From Pseudomonadota bacterium (GTDB taxonomy: Bacteria > Pseudomonadota > Alphaproteobacteria > Sphingomonadales > Sphingomonadaceae), in the NCBI GenBank assembly GCA_023427285.1, contig JAEZBH010000015.1:1-5731 (forward strand): a stretch of DNA of 5,731 nt, written 5' to 3'. Numbering within the stretch: position 1 is the stretch's first letter; each line of letters opens with the position of its first letter. The translations under genes were made by a program, and so were the position numbers. Below the pieces are notes generated by a model. The model saw only the letters and a program-made list of their open reading frames with translations, was not told where the DNA came from and made no database searches. Of this stretch, positions 5,430-5,731 are shown in pieces.

Positions 5430-5527
5430 CTGGAAAAACCAGGCTTGAGGAATGGGGCTTGAGGAACGGGGCTTGAGGAACGGGGCTTGAGGAACGGGAC
5501 TTGAGGAACGGGGCTGGAGAAACGTGG
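5430..5527 (+). repeat. 14 bp tandem repeat, seven units
   Basis: Units begin at 5430, 5444, 5458, 5472, 5486, 5500 and 5514. The core unit is CTTGAGGAACGGGG. The copies at 5458, 5472 and 5500 are identical, those at 5444 and 5486 differ from them by one base, and the two outer units are diverged (CTGGAAAAACCAGG and CTGGAGAAACGTGG). Homogeneous centre copies with decayed ends are typical of a minisatellite-like tract growing by slippage or unequal exchange. The 14 bp period is not a multiple of three, which argues against coding. Confidence 0.8.
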
Positions 5528-5731
5528 CCCGAAAAAATCATGGCCATCAAAGAGCATGTGCCCGGAACAAAGCAGGGTCAGCAAAAAACAGGGGCAGCAC
5601 AAAACCGAGGCCCGATAAAAACCACGAGCCGATAAAAACATGGCCCGACAGAGCGGTTTGCGCCCAACTCGGCAAGCAGGCCGCCCGCTCTAAACTCTTT
5701 GTTGATCGCGCTTTCTTAACCGCAAAACATG

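Larger units (their letters stand above)
5301..5731. other. Non-coding right flank with hairpins and degenerate repeats
   Basis: No supported gene is present. The long open frames on the minus strand are a side effect of a T-poor plus strand and of a 14 bp tandem repeat, whose period keeps several frames open. The peptides are repetitive (PVPQ and PFLKP units). After the tandem block, degenerate pieces recur, including CCGATAAAAA at 5612-5621 and 5629-5638 and GGCCCG at 5526, 5609 and 5642. AGAGCGG (5650-5656) and CCGCTCT (5685-5691) form distant inverted arms. The window ends in ATG at 5729, but no ribosome binding site precedes it, so I do not call a gene start. Confidence 0.5.

Noticed and set aside
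5301..5462. The frame of the 44-residue ORF stays open for another 53 codons after its TGA
   Set aside because: This might suggest read-through or a broken longer gene, but the extension runs into the tandem repeat and changes to a basic, low-complexity composition. No evidence supports recoding.
5201..5641. A 146-codon minus-strand frame with a hydrophobic, Cys-containing N terminus that looks secretory
   Set aside because: The frame is open because the plus strand is T-poor and the 14 bp repeat cycles through all frames without stops. The peptide repeats PVPQ/PFLKP units, and two other minus frames are open over the same stretch.
5729..5731. ATG at the very end as the start of a new gene
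   Set aside because: No ribosome binding site is visible in the preceding bases, and only the start codon itself is in the window.

Overview
The window looks like chromosomal DNA from a GC-rich Pseudomonadota bacterium, most likely an alphaproteobacterium. This rests on GC-rich third codon positions in the large genes and on the character of the proteins, so the taxonomic guess is soft. Four protein genes are clear, and one much weaker small reading frame is proposed. No rRNA, tRNA, CRISPR array, transposase or integrase was found.

Layout. Positions 1-614 hold no convincing gene. They contain a perfect terminator-like hairpin near the left edge, several further stem-loops, and an A/C-rich linker sequence in which the octamer ACGCAACA recurs. 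On the minus strand, 615-2330 encodes dihydroxy-acid dehydratase (ilvD). It is preceded in the same direction, after a 94 bp gap, by an N-formylglutamate amidohydrolase-family gene (2425-3156). A 233 bp divergent intergenic region (3157-3389) with two adjacent hairpins separates these from a plus-strand pair: a Rieske-type oxygenase alpha subunit (3390-4604, GTG start) and a small helical protein of unknown function (4601-4948). The small gene overlaps the oxygenase stop codon by ATGA. A perfect 9 bp stem-loop (4974-4996) follows.

The right-hand 730 bp is mostly non-coding. It has an AT-rich stretch with a palindrome carrying a consensus TATAAT, a possible 44-residue ORF (5166-5300), two stem-loops, a 14 bp tandem repeat (5430-5527) and degenerate repeat sequence up to about 5691.

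How the genes relate. IlvD belongs to branched-chain amino acid synthesis, the amidohydrolase probably to metabolism of formylated glutamate or similar compounds, and the Rieske protein to oxidative catabolism or tailoring. They do not form one obvious pathway. The only tight functional unit is the Rieske gene with its translationally coupled small partner. No ferredoxin, reductase or beta subunit is present, so electron transfer partners must be encoded elsewhere. The items most worth follow-up are the small Rieske-linked protein, the hairpin-rich left intergenic region, and the 44-residue ORF behind a palindromic promoter-like site.
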